Shown one piece after another: positions 1-10,032 of a stretch of 21,254 nt of DNA. Numbering within the stretch: the first letter of the stretch is position 1; each line of letters opens with the position of its first letter. Position numbers and translations under genes: made by a program. Source of the DNA: Lysobacterales bacterium (lineage in GTDB: Bacteria; Pseudomonadota; Gammaproteobacteria; Xanthomonadales; SZUA-36). The notes under the pieces are model-generated. The model saw only the letters and a list, made by a program, of their open reading frames with translations, made no database searches and was not told the origin of the DNA. The stretch lies in contig JAPHTE010000051.1 of the NCBI GenBank assembly GCA_026196445.1, positions 1-21,254 of the forward strand. The letters are read 5' to 3'.

Positions 1-694
1 AGCGCGAATGGCCCCAACGCGCGCGCAAGGCTTTGCCTTTTTCATGAAGACGGGCACTCACATCGAGGTCGAACTTGAGGTTACCAGTCATGCGGACGGT
101 GTCTGCATTGGCGCCACATTCGATCAGGCGCCGTTGATCATCCACACTCTGAGCCCCGATCCATGTGACCCTTTGCAGGGTTTGAGCAACAAGATCTGAT
201 GCAATGCGATAACGTTTGGCGGAACGTTCGGAAAGCCGGGCGTTTGCCATCACCAGGGGTATTCCGCTTCGCTGCGCCTCCAGGTACAGGTTTGGCCAAA
301 TTTCCGTTTCAATAACGATGATCAAGCGTGGTTGCAAACGCTTCAGAAACTGCTTAACGAGCGACGGGATATCGATTGGGATGTAACAACTGGATACGTC
401 GTCACCCAACTCCCTGTGTACCTGTGTTGAACCGGTAGGTGTCAAAGTGCTGACTGTTATGGCGTGATCAGGGAATATCCTTGCAAGCGAGCGGATCAAA
501 GACCGGCCAGCATTGACCTCGCCGACCGATGCGGCGTGTACGAGGATTCCACCCGGCCTGGCTGACGGCGGAACGCGGCCAAAGCGTTCAGGCCAGCGTT
601 GCAGGTAAGACCGGTCGCGAAAGCCACGCAGGGTAAAATACAACAATACGAACGGCGTGCCCACGACCATCAGGATGGAGTACACGATTCGCAT
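1..694 (-). CDS. waaA: 3-deoxy-D-manno-octulosonic acid (KDO) transferase, C-terminal part cut by window edge
   Basis: Inner-membrane-anchored GT-B enzyme that moves KDO from CMP-KDO onto lipid A precursor, the first step of LPS core assembly. My reading of the minus strand gives 231 residues with no stop before the left edge; the usual length is about 420, so only the N-terminal acceptor-side half is present. An N-terminal membrane anchor (residues 3-20) is followed by HAASVGEVN (53-61), whose glutamate matches the proposed catalytic base of E. coli WaaA (E60). ETEIWPN (129-135), NARLSERS (151-158) and TGNLKFD (203-209) are further family blocks. The ATG shares one base with the stop of the upstream ligase-like gene (TGATG), which implies translational coupling and fixes the start. 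Confidence 0.93.
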   Translation of the reverse strand, partial: MRIVYSILMVVGTPFVLLYFTLRGFRDRSYLQRWPERFGRVPPSARPGGILVHAASVGEVNAGRSLIRSLARIFPDHAITVSTLTPTGSTQVHRELGDDVSSCYIPIDIPSLVKQFLKRLQPRLIIVIETEIWPNLYLEAQRSGIPLVMANARLSERSAKRYRIASDLVAQTLQRVTWIGAQSVDDQRRLIECGANADTVRMTGNLKFDLDVSARLHEKGKALRARWGHSR

Positions 695-1956
695 CAGGCA
701 TCCGTCTTGGGCGGGCCCGAATTGGTGTCGATACAGGCAGCCCACAGGCCAAACAGCATCCAGATCAGTGATGACATATAGGTGCCGTACAGGGCGAAAT
801 GGGAATTGAGTGGGAACAGCATCAGCGCCAACGCTAAGGCAAAAGGAAAGGCCTCGTTACGCAAGGCGGGCTTCATACCACGCCAAAGACCCAGCACCAA
901 TATGAAACCAACGACCATGGCAACCAGGCCGATTGTGCCGGTATCAGACATGACCTCGAGAACCACGTTATGCGCATGTGTTGCACCCGAGACGCCGCCC
1001 GAGTTACGTATGTGGAAATCATCGGGCTCGGCGTATTCCATGTAAGCGCTTGGAAAGGCCCTGACGCCCACCCCATTGATCGGGTGATGTTTGAACATCA
1101 CCAGGCTGGTTCTGAAAATTGGCATGCGGTAGGCACTGGCTTCATCGAGAGCAGCATGTGAGCCCTGTTGCAGTATCAGCGATTGCTCCAGGCGTGCCTG
1201 GAACAAAGGTGAAACCAGGTAACTGGCAATGATCACGGTTATCGCAAACACGGGTATTGAGAGTGAAAACTTTCTCAATTCACGATTATCGCGTCTGAAC
1301 ATCAACCACATGTAAACCACCATCACCAAACCCATGAGCAACCATCCGGAGCGCATACCCGCGATCAGCACCGCACCCAGGGTCAAACTGAATGCGGTCA
1401 CCCAGGCCCAGACAGGCCAATGGCGCCGCGCATGTTCCAGCAATAACGGGGAAAGCATGGCCAGGGTCGGGCCAAAAAACTGGTATTTCTGGACAAAAAG
1501 GGCATTAAGACGGTCCGGGTGCATGTCGATGCCAAGCAGGTCGCTGCCAAAGATTAGCTGGACAAAACTATCGATTGCCCAGAACACCAGCATGAAGGAG
1601 GTCCAGCGGATCACGCGCCATCGTGCAGAATCGGTCTGCAGGAAGACAGACAGGCTCAGTGCAGCGGCGAGGAACCGCAAAGCGGCTATCGAGGACCCCC
1701 AACTTTTTTGCGGCATGTAGGAATCAAAACTGGATACCACCATGGGTATCCAGAAACACAGGAATATGGGGATGACAATGAACGACACGCGCCGGACGCG
1801 TTCGCGGTGCTCCGCATTGCGTAACAGGAATGGCAGGGACAAAGCGAAAACAGACAATGGGATTTCTGCCAGGCGCCTAAACGGCAGTAAAGCAAAAAAG
1901 GACACGGTCAACCAGCAGGGCCATTCGAGCTGCAATCGTTTGAGTAGTATTTTCAT
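694..1956 (-). CDS. O-antigen ligase / polymerase family membrane protein (Wzy_C, WaaL-like)
   Basis: A polytopic inner-membrane protein of 420 residues. In this family the members either join O-polysaccharide from undecaprenyl diphosphate to lipid A-core (WaaL) or polymerise O-units (Wzy). Around ten hydrophobic segments can be seen. The family signature is a long periplasmic loop (about 250-340) holding HHPINGVGVRAF (290-301) and HAHN (327-330) followed by an E-x-x-S-D-T-G-x-x-G block. It has the conserved arginine in GMRSG (200-204) and a histidine (329) in the place of the essential WaaL histidine. Its position directly before waaA favours a ligase role, but ligase and polymerase cannot be separated by sequence alone. 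Its ATG overlaps the previous gene's stop by 4 bp. Confidence 0.8.
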   Translation of the reverse strand: MKILLKRLQLEWPCWLTVSFFALLPFRRLAEIPLSVFALSLPFLLRNAEHRERVRRVSFIVIPIFLCFWIPMVVSSFDSYMPQKSWGSSIAALRFLAAALSLSVFLQTDSARWRVIRWTSFMLVFWAIDSFVQLIFGSDLLGIDMHPDRLNALFVQKYQFFGPTLAMLSPLLLEHARRHWPVWAWVTAFSLTLGAVLIAGMRSGWLLMGLVMVVYMWLMFRRDNRELRKFSLSIPVFAITVIIASYLVSPLFQARLEQSLILQQGSHAALDEASAYRMPIFRTSLVMFKHHPINGVGVRAFPSAYMEYAEPDDFHIRNSGGVSGATHAHNVVLEVMSDTGTIGLVAMVVGFILVLGLWRGMKPALRNEAFPFALALALMLFPLNSHFALYGTYMSSLIWMLFGLWAACIDTNSGPPKTDA

Positions 1957-3065
1957 CTGTCTTTCTGTTCCAGGGCAGATTGATACAGGCGCAGGGTCTG
2001 TTCCATGGAGTCTCGCAGTGAAAACGCGTCACTGTGTTTCACAACGGGCTTGTCCTGCAGAAATTCGCGCGTCTTTTCAACCAGGGCCGCCACGTTATCC
2101 GGGACAACCGCGCCGCGAGGAAACATTTGCTGCAGAATTTCCCTGACGCCACCATGGTTCCATGCCACCAGCGGTACACCCAGCGCCAGGCACTCGGTTG
2201 CAATCCTGCCGAAAGCTTCAGGCGGGTCGCTGCACAGGTTGAACACCATGTACGATGCCGCCATCCAATCGCGCATGTCGGTTCGAACACCACAAAACGT
2301 CAAGCAGTCGCTGATGCCATTGCGTTGAGCAAGACCTTCGAGCTCGTTGATATAACGCGAGCCCGGCCGGGCCTGGCCGAGAATGACCCCGTGAATGTCA
2401 TCAAACTCAGGTTGCAAAGCGGCCAGCATTTCAATAAAAGTCGCGTGACCTTTGTACCGGGACAAGCGTCCGGGCAGCAACAGCATACGCTTGTTTTCCA
2501 GCCTCGGAAATTCACGGTATAGAGCCGCACGCCAGGCATCATCCGGTTGGTGACCATAGGGAAAATCACGCCGGCTGGTACCCCCGTAAATCGTGTGCAG
2601 GTCCGGGTGGTAGGCTGGCAGGTAATTCTCCAGTGTGTAATTGCGAATATGCCCGGAAACGGCAACAACGTGGTCACCACGGGCCATGATTGCACTGTAA
2701 CCACTGACCGAATACTGACCATGCATCGAGGTGATAAAAACCGGCCGCTGGTCAGCAGGCAGACCACGGATGGCGAGGTAACAGACCCAGGCGGGCAGAC
2801 GTGAATGAACGTGCACAATATCCGGGCTGTTTTCCAGGATCCATGACCGCAGCATCCGGATAAAACGCAGGGTACCAAGCCGCTTGCGTCCGATGGACCA
2901 GTCCAGGAACTCGGCGCCGCAATCATCGATACGCTCCTTGAGCGGGCCATTGGCCGCGACGACCGTTACACGATGACCGTTAGCACGCAAGTACTCGGTG
3001 ATTTCGACGGCGACCATTTCCGAGCCGCCAATGCCAAGGGACACCAGGGCTTGTACCACGTGCAT
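1953..3065 (-). CDS. Glycosyltransferase family 4 (GT-B fold), probable LPS core sugar transferase
   Basis: A 370-residue cytoplasmic retaining glycosyltransferase that probably adds a sugar to the LPS core or an O-unit; donor and acceptor cannot be named. The N-terminal Rossmann half starts with MHVVQALVSLGIGGSE (GGSE loop, 13-16) and carries DIVHVHSR (82-89). The C-terminal donor-binding half has LLLPGRLSRYKGH (195-207) and the EX7E motif EAFGRIATE (283-291), followed by GVPLVAWNHGGVREI. These are standard for GT4. The gene starts 6 bp after the zinc-finger gene and overlaps the ligase-like gene by 4 bp, so it is inside one transcription unit. No good Shine-Dalgarno sequence precedes the ATG, consistent with coupling to the gene upstream. 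Confidence 0.88.
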   Translation of the reverse strand: MHVVQALVSLGIGGSEMVAVEITEYLRANGHRVTVVAANGPLKERIDDCGAEFLDWSIGRKRLGTLRFIRMLRSWILENSPDIVHVHSRLPAWVCYLAIRGLPADQRPVFITSMHGQYSVSGYSAIMARGDHVVAVSGHIRNYTLENYLPAYHPDLHTIYGGTSRRDFPYGHQPDDAWRAALYREFPRLENKRMLLLPGRLSRYKGHATFIEMLAALQPEFDDIHGVILGQARPGSRYINELEGLAQRNGISDCLTFCGVRTDMRDWMAASYMVFNLCSDPPEAFGRIATECLALGVPLVAWNHGGVREILQQMFPRGAVVPDNVAALVEKTREFLQDKPVVKHSDAFSLRDSMEQTLRLYQSALEQKDR

Positions 3066-3071
3066 GATGAA

Positions 3072-3281
3072 TCAGAGGTCTTTTAACGTGTAATGTGTAC
3101 CGCAGTAGGGACAATCGGCTTCTCCATTGTCCTCGATGGGTAAAAAAACACGTGGATGCGCGTTCCACAACTTCTGTTCAGGCATGGGGCAGGAAAGCGG
3201 TAATTGGTCGTGGCTGACCTCAACCTTGGACCTGTTAGTCTGTCCCAGGTCTTTGTCCCGGGTGTCGGAATGATGCGTCAA
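3072..3281 (-). CDS. Small CHCC zinc-finger domain protein (PF10276 type)
   Basis: A 69-residue protein whose C-terminal half matches the short bacterial zinc-finger family related to the NDUFS6 subunit of complex I: SCPMPEQKLWNAHPRVFLP (30-48), then DCPYCGTHY. The likely metal ligands are one Cys and one His in the first block and the CPYC pair. The molecular role of bacterial members is not established. The start is a TTG codon; it is preferred because GGAG lies about 8 bases upstream and no in-frame ATG precedes the conserved region. It sits 32 bp after glnE and 6 bp before the glycosyltransferase gene, so it is almost certainly co-transcribed with both. Confidence 0.82.
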   Translation of the reverse strand: MTHHSDTRDKDLGQTNRSKVEVSHDQLPLSCPMPEQKLWNAHPRVFLPIEDNGEADCPYCGTHYTLKDL

Positions 3282-3313
3282 GATACCATCTCCACAAAAA
3301 TTGATGCTGTATT

Positions 3314-6037
3314 CTACCTCAATATGTCGTCACATAATGCAGCAGCGATTTCCAGCAGTGGCCCTTTCTCGGCACCGGTTTCCTGGTCGAGCAGAGAGGA
3401 CTGCAAACGGTGGTTTTGCAAGCGGGCGAATGCAGTTTGCAGGATTTCCGTCCCGTTGTCGTTAAACCAGCCACACCTGTGCAGTGCTTGAATCTGTTCA
3501 TCGCAACGCGTGGATTTCATGACTGCCGGGAACTGGCCGGCTTTGAGCAGGACGCCCAGCTGTACGATGAATTCGATATCCAGCAAGCCCCCAGGTGCGT
3601 ACTTGAGCGATTCAGTACCACTATGCTGATCGTCTATTCGATACCGCATCTCAAGTATTTCCCGCCGGGCCTGTTCTGTTTCCCGCTCCTGGCTAAGGAC
3701 CGAGCGGCGTATATCGACGAACCGCTCAGCAACAGCACTGTTGCCTGCAACGGGCCGCGCACGTGTCAGGGCTTGTAATTCCCAGGTCCAGGCCTCTTCG
3801 GCCTGGTAACGGGAAAATGCTTCGAGGCTGGAAACCAGGAGACCGGCCCGCCCGTTCGGTCTTAACCGGGCATCTATGCTGTACAACTTTCCGGCCGGTG
3901 TACTGGCGGACAACAGACTCAACATGCGCCGGGCGACACCGGTGTGGTAGCGTTCGGCTGTTATTGGGCGTGGGCCTTCTGACAAGTTGGTCGTGGACTG
4001 GTACAGGAATATGAGATCCAGGTCGGAATCAAAACCCAGTGTTTCAGCACCCAGGCTGCCATAAGCGATCACGGCAAGCTCTGGGCCGGGTAAACTTCCG
4101 TGACGGTTATACATATCCAGCAGCGCCAGGTCTAAAACAGACTGCACCAAATCACCAGCCAGGTGACTGAGTAGCGTCATGGCCCGGGTGGCCGTAATCG
4201 TTGATTGCAATGTTGCGACCGCGATACGCAGCGTGATGATCTGCTTGAAATCATTCAAGGCCTGTAGCGCAGCCTCGGTGTCCGTTATTCCGGCCAGGAC
4301 GTGGTCCAGCCCGGCTCTGATACCTTCGATTTCCGGAGGCCTGGCGCCGAGACTGGGATCGATCAACTCATCCAGCAACGCCGGGTAACGGGTAACAGTC
4401 TGGGCGACACGCTGGCTGATGGAAAACAATTCCAGCATACGATCAGTCGCGTCTGGATTCTGTACCAGCAACGAAAGGTAGGCGCTGCGTTGGCAAACAG
4501 CGGAAACCAGGTCCAAGACCCGGTATACGATTGCATCTTCAAGCGCCAGGGCATCGATGCGTTGCAGTAAAACGGGCATGAACTGGTCAAGGCGGCGTGC
4601 AGCGCGCTGGCTCAATGACAGACGGTTCAATCGCTTAACAAAGTCCGCCAGTGGCCTGGCGTTTGGAGAGTCCGGTGTATCCGTCCGTCGTGTGTTGCGC
4701 ATCTTGCGCCATGCGGAATACCACGGGTTGTCTTCACCGGTTTCGCTGGCGGCTTGCGGCAAGCTGTCTTCGAACAGGTCCTGCACGTCTTGTCGAATGT
4801 TCTGCAAGGCAGCCAGGAACTCATCGTATTCCTCGAATTCCATGGCCCTGGCAACCCGCAAACCGTCAACTCCCGTTGGAACCCTGTGGGTTTGTTGATC
4901 ATGCAAAGCCTGTACACGGTTTTCCACCCTGCGCAAAAATCGGTAGGCATCGAGCAGCCTGTCTATGGTTTCAGCGGGCAGCACCTGCAGCTGCTTCAAA
5001 CCGTCTGCGGCCTTCAGGACAGAAGTGGTTTGCAATATGTGCTCCCGTCCACCGCGAAGTAACTGAAATGCCTGTACCAGAAACTCGATTTCCCTGATTC
5101 CACCCGGCCCCCGTTTAATGTCGTCGAGACGGTTCTTGCTGAGGGCGTCCTCGCGAACGCTCGCGTGCATGTCTCTCAATGCTTCGATGGCGCCAAAATC
5201 AATGTATCGGCGATAAATGAATGGTTTCAGAATTTGCAGTAAGCGCCGACCTGAAGCGAGGTCACCCGCGACAGGTCTTGCCTTGATCAGGGCATAGCGC
5301 TCCCAGTCCCGCCCTTCTCGCTGGTAGTACTGTTCAAGTGCTGCAAAACTACTGACCAGCGGACCGGATTCCCCGAAAGGGCGCAGGCGTGTGTCGACAC
5401 GGAAGCAAAAGCCGTCTGCGGTCACCATGGAAAGGCTGCGGATGATATTGCGGGCCAGGCGCGTGAAGAACTGTTCATTGGCCAGGCCCCGCTGACCATC
5501 ACACACGCCCTGTTGGGGATAACAGAACACGATGTCGATATCGGAAGATAGATTCAGTTCATACCCACCGAGTTTGCCGAGACCGATCACCACTATCTCC
5601 TGCCCCCGTCCCTCTTGGTTTCTCGGTATACCGTATTTCTTCTGCATATCATGGACGTGGTGATCGACAGCAGCTTGCAGGCAGGTTTCCGCGAGCACAC
5701 TCAAGTCCGCAAGGGTTTCATCGACCGGGGCCAATCCACCCAGGTCACGCCAGATCAAACGCAACATTTCCCGGTTACGAAATTGGCGAAGCGCTGAATC
5801 CAGGCCGAGGCTTTCAATATCTCGTGACAGGCGATCACCGCTTGGTGGATCCGTTGTTTCAAACCGGCCCGATGTATTCAGTTCATCTACCCAGTCCGGG
5901 TGTCGATTCACCAACTGGTCCAGAAACGGACTGAGATCCAACACAGGGTTCTGGCCGATTGAAAGCATGCATAGATTATAACGGTGGAGGGTTGAATGGA
6001 TACGATTCAAAAAGACAGGTTTGACCGGTATGTTCAT
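3314..6037 (-). CDS. glnE: Bifunctional glutamine synthetase adenylyltransferase / adenylyl-removing enzyme
   Basis: A cytoplasmic enzyme that attaches AMP to, and removes it from, a tyrosine of glutamine synthetase in response to PII and glutamine, thereby setting nitrogen assimilation. It has 907 residues against 946 in E. coli. Two nucleotidyltransferase cores are visible. The N-terminal one is GLGKLGGYELNLSSDIDIVF (152-171, Asp166/Asp168; adenylyl removal). The C-terminal one is YGSLGAETLGFDSDLDLIF (659-677, Asp672/Asp674; adenylylation). Each is followed by the R-x-R-P-x-G-x-x-G and G-x-G-G-x-x-D/E-I-E-F blocks. Both metal-binding pairs are intact, so both activities are expected. The start is uncertain: an ATG at 5968 is a shorter alternative and neither has a convincing ribosome site. 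It lies 58 bp after the TonB receptor gene and leads into the LPS genes. Confidence 0.95.
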   Translation of the reverse strand: MNIPVKPVFLNRIHSTLHRYNLCMLSIGQNPVLDLSPFLDQLVNRHPDWVDELNTSGRFETTDPPSGDRLSRDIESLGLDSALRQFRNREMLRLIWRDLGGLAPVDETLADLSVLAETCLQAAVDHHVHDMQKKYGIPRNQEGRGQEIVVIGLGKLGGYELNLSSDIDIVFCYPQQGVCDGQRGLANEQFFTRLARNIIRSLSMVTADGFCFRVDTRLRPFGESGPLVSSFAALEQYYQREGRDWERYALIKARPVAGDLASGRRLLQILKPFIYRRYIDFGAIEALRDMHASVREDALSKNRLDDIKRGPGGIREIEFLVQAFQLLRGGREHILQTTSVLKAADGLKQLQVLPAETIDRLLDAYRFLRRVENRVQALHDQQTHRVPTGVDGLRVARAMEFEEYDEFLAALQNIRQDVQDLFEDSLPQAASETGEDNPWYSAWRKMRNTRRTDTPDSPNARPLADFVKRLNRLSLSQRAARRLDQFMPVLLQRIDALALEDAIVYRVLDLVSAVCQRSAYLSLLVQNPDATDRMLELFSISQRVAQTVTRYPALLDELIDPSLGARPPEIEGIRAGLDHVLAGITDTEAALQALNDFKQIITLRIAVATLQSTITATRAMTLLSHLAGDLVQSVLDLALLDMYNRHGSLPGPELAVIAYGSLGAETLGFDSDLDLIFLYQSTTNLSEGPRPITAERYHTGVARRMLSLLSASTPAGKLYSIDARLRPNGRAGLLVSSLEAFSRYQAEEAWTWELQALTRARPVAGNSAVAERFVDIRRSVLSQERETEQARREILEMRYRIDDQHSGTESLKYAPGGLLDIEFIVQLGVLLKAGQFPAVMKSTRCDEQIQALHRCGWFNDNGTEILQTAFARLQNHRLQSSLLDQETGAEKGPLLEIAAALCDDILR

Positions 6038-6095
6038 AAAAGCTGATGTCAGCGGCCTGAACCAACTGTTGCATCGATAACCTGAGCCGGGATAA

Positions 6096-7964
6096 TTACC
6101 AATCGAGGTTCAGGGCCAGACCCAGTTGACGACCATATGCCGGTGTTCCGGGAAACTCTTCAAAATCACTATTGGTCAAATTGTCTGCGACCAGGTCCAG
6201 ACGCAGGTTCGTGATGACCGGAACCTTCCAACTGACCGAGAAAGCCGACAACCATGCGCGCCGTTCGCTATTGCGCAATGGGTTGTCTTGCTGAAGCCGG
6301 CACTCGTTATCAAAACGGAACGCCCAATCGGAAGAGGGCTTGTATTGAATCGCGAGCGTAGCGCGATGACGTGCAAAATTGAGGGCGTAATAACTGGCAT
6401 CGACTTCAGCGGTGCCATAGTCCGCGTCTTTGTCAATAAATGTATAAGCACTCGTTACATACCATTTGCCTGTAGTCCATTCCAGAAGAAATTCAACGCC
6501 GGTTACATCCAGATCGACCGGATTGGCCTGCCGGGCAAAGGGCGCACCCTGCCGGAAGGTCCAGTCAACGAGATCGTCATCGTGACGAACAAACCAGGTT
6601 GCACGCGTATGCCAGGCGCCTGCGTTAAGGTCATAGCTGATCGTCAGGCTGGTCGACAACTCACGACCCAGATCAGGATTGCCACCAAACAGACCAGTTG
6701 GTCGCGAATTCAAAGCGGTATAACCGGGTAGTTGTGAGCTTCTGGACACATCCAGCGCGACACTGTGGGTCCTGTTATCCAGTGATCGGGTCCACCTGAT
6801 ATTGCCCAGTGGCAACAGAATATCCTCGTCACGATTGGAAAGATCGGCCCGCACACCGGTCGTGACATGCAGTGCGGCACCGGAATCCAGCGACCACCAC
6901 CAACCGGGCGCCAGGCTGATACTCAGGTAGGTGCGAGAGTTGAAAAAGCCATTAACCAGGTCGGTCGAGCTTACGAGGCGGTCTGCCGCCAGCAGTACCG
7001 AGTAGTTCCATTCCGTGTTGCCTGTCGACTGAGCCCCATTGATTCCGACGGAGAAACTACGTGTCTCGTGTTCGAATGAACCGGGGCCACCTGATTCGAC
7101 CGTACGTCTGTCAAAGTCATAATCATCCAGGAGCCAGCGATAGGCTCCGGCCAGTTGCCACCAGCCATTAGAACCGGACTGGCGATGGTCCATAACCACC
7201 AGGCCCTGTGTGACATGGTCCGTTTCCGGCAAGGAAGCGAAACCGGTGTAGGCTCCGGGCCAGCCGAAAAATTTATCCTGGTAACCAAAGATGACATTGC
7301 TCTGCTGGTTATCACCCAGCAATTGCAGGTGGCCGGCGAAACGTTTGAACTCATGATCACCAAAAGGTAATGTGCCGTCTCCGCTCGAAGCCGCGGCAGA
7401 CAGAGACAATCCTGCCAAACGGTTGTGTGCGAGGGCTTTGTTGCGGCTGGTCCTGGCAGAAAGAAAACGCAACGCGTCTGTGCCAAAGCCAATACGGGCG
7501 GCACCGCCTTCCTTGATATCTGCAAATGCATAACTCAATGTTGCCAACGTGGCATTGAAGGTATGGATGCTGTTTTGACTGTCCGTCAATAACTCGGGCG
7601 GGGTCAGCATGTCGGGGTCGATCGGAAGTTCCGAAGCGTAGTGACCCGTTTGCGGGTCAAAAATGGTTACTGCGCCCAACTTGAAGCTGGTGTTTTCAAA
7701 TAATCCACCACGAATGGAGACGTCCGCCTGACCCTCAGGCAAACCACGGGCCTGAATATCAATTTGTGGATCAAAGCGAAGCCGGGTCACAGAAGTGGCG
7801 TAGGTACTGGCAGGCTGAAGATTAGCGACCCGTTGAGCAACGACCTCTACCAGTTCGAGGGAAGTATCCTCGTCGTCAGAATTGTCTGGTTGCCCGGCAA
7901 AAAGCGGCATTGCTGCTGAGAGAATCAAACTGCTAAACCAGAAACTGTTAACCCTCAATAACAT
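6096..7964 (-). CDS. TonB-dependent outer-membrane receptor, substrate unknown
   Basis: A 622-residue outer-membrane protein for active uptake powered by TonB-ExbBD. Residues 1-24 form a signal peptide (hydrophobic 8-22, probable cut after LFA). A TonB-box-like LELVEVVA (36-43) leads into a plug domain with DVSIRGG (81-87) and the DPQTGHYASELPI block (103-115), both typical of plug domains. The rest alternates short turns and amphipathic strands as in a 22-strand barrel and ends in ...LALNLDW, with the terminal aromatic residue recognised by the BAM machine. The ATG at 7964 has AAGAAGG about 8 bases upstream. Nothing in the neighbourhood names the ligand (iron, B12, sugar or other); no partner transporter is next to it. 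Confidence 0.85.
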   Translation of the reverse strand: MLLRVNSFWFSSLILSAAMPLFAGQPDNSDDEDTSLELVEVVAQRVANLQPASTYATSVTRLRFDPQIDIQARGLPEGQADVSIRGGLFENTSFKLGAVTIFDPQTGHYASELPIDPDMLTPPELLTDSQNSIHTFNATLATLSYAFADIKEGGAARIGFGTDALRFLSARTSRNKALAHNRLAGLSLSAAASSGDGTLPFGDHEFKRFAGHLQLLGDNQQSNVIFGYQDKFFGWPGAYTGFASLPETDHVTQGLVVMDHRQSGSNGWWQLAGAYRWLLDDYDFDRRTVESGGPGSFEHETRSFSVGINGAQSTGNTEWNYSVLLAADRLVSSTDLVNGFFNSRTYLSISLAPGWWWSLDSGAALHVTTGVRADLSNRDEDILLPLGNIRWTRSLDNRTHSVALDVSRSSQLPGYTALNSRPTGLFGGNPDLGRELSTSLTISYDLNAGAWHTRATWFVRHDDDLVDWTFRQGAPFARQANPVDLDVTGVEFLLEWTTGKWYVTSAYTFIDKDADYGTAEVDASYYALNFARHRATLAIQYKPSSDWAFRFDNECRLQQDNPLRNSERRAWLSAFSVSWKVPVITNLRLDLVADNLTNSDFEEFPGTPAYGRQLGLALNLDW

Positions 7965-8066
7965 TAAGTGCGCCTTCTTATCATTGTTATTTTCTCAATG
8001 GCAATGTGGTGTCATTTAACTGTAGACAATAATTTTGCAAAAAGGGATTTTCTGCAGCTGCCGATC

Positions 8067-8094
8067 AAAAAAACCCCACCGTTTGGCGGGGTTT
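8067..8094 (-). terminator. Rho-independent terminator (second of two behind groL)
   Basis: The minus strand forms AAACCCCGCC-AAAC-GGTGGGGTTT followed by a seven-T run. On this strand the single imperfect pair is a G-U wobble; on the plus strand the same position is an A-C mismatch. That asymmetry supports use by minus-strand transcription. Confidence 0.8.
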
Positions 8095-8100
8095 CTTTAT

Positions 8101-8116
8101 CACCCAAATATGGGTG
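8101..8116. repeat. Short inverted repeat between the two terminators
   Basis: A perfect 6-bp inverted repeat, CACCCA-AATA-TGGGTG. It may form a small hairpin in read-through RNA. No T-run follows it, so it is not a terminator. Confidence 0.5.
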
Positions 8117-8177
8117 AGGACTTTTGGTTCGCAGCAAGGCGCGGGCTGTAATCAAGCCAGGAGTTTAATGGGCAACC

Positions 8178-8206
8178 AAAAAAAACCCCGCCGAAGCGAG
8201 GTTTTT
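8178..8206 (-). terminator. Rho-independent terminator of groES-groL
   Basis: The minus strand reads AAAAACCTCGC-TTCG-GCGGGGTTTTT and continues to eight Ts. The loop is the very stable C(UUCG)G tetraloop, and the one imperfect pair is a U-G wobble on this strand, against a C-A mismatch on the other. It lies 140 bp beyond the groL stop and is the first strong stop signal there. Confidence 0.88.
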
Positions 8207-8210
8207 CTTT

Positions 8211-8224
8211 GATTCTCTCGAATC
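8211..8224. repeat. Inverted repeat in the groL 3' untranslated region
   Basis: A perfect 5-bp arm repeat, GATTC-TCTC-GAATC, immediately before the groL terminator as read on the minus strand. It would add a second hairpin to the mRNA end. A further repeat, TTACC-AAAAC-GGTAA, lies at 8276-8290. Confidence 0.4.
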
Positions 8225-8346
8225 AGGTGAGAACAAATGGCTCGTGGGTAGACGCCTGAGTCTGCGTACCGGGAGTTACCAAAACGGTAATGACCGGTGT
8301 AGCAGGCGAAAGGCAACACCCCCACGGGGCATTTGAGCCGGCTGAT

Positions 8347-9996
<1,650 letters not shown>

Positions 9997-10032
9997 TGTC
10001 TAATCCTCGTTATTCAAATATGTTAGGGGTTA

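Larger units (their letters stand above)
7965..8346. other. 382-bp intergenic region between groL and the TonB receptor gene
   Basis: No credible gene was found on either strand. It holds two minus-strand terminators (8067-8094 and 8178-8206) and three small inverted repeats: 8101-8116 (CACCCA/TGGGTG), 8211-8224 (GATTC/GAATC) and 8276-8290 (TTACC/GGTAA). It also holds the leader of the receptor gene. An AT-rich part at about 7977-7996 contains AATAACAATGATAAG on the minus strand. This only loosely resembles the GATAAT repeats of a Fur site and is not called as one. Confidence 0.7.

Noticed and set aside
5968..5980. TATAAT just before the internal glnE ATG, suggesting an internal promoter and leaderless start
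   Set aside because: No -35 element at acceptable spacing was found, and the longer start at 6037 is equally possible, so it is kept only as a start ambiguity.
7977..7996. Fur box before the TonB receptor gene
   Set aside because: AATAACAATGATAAG has only loose similarity to GATAAT repeats; too weak to call.
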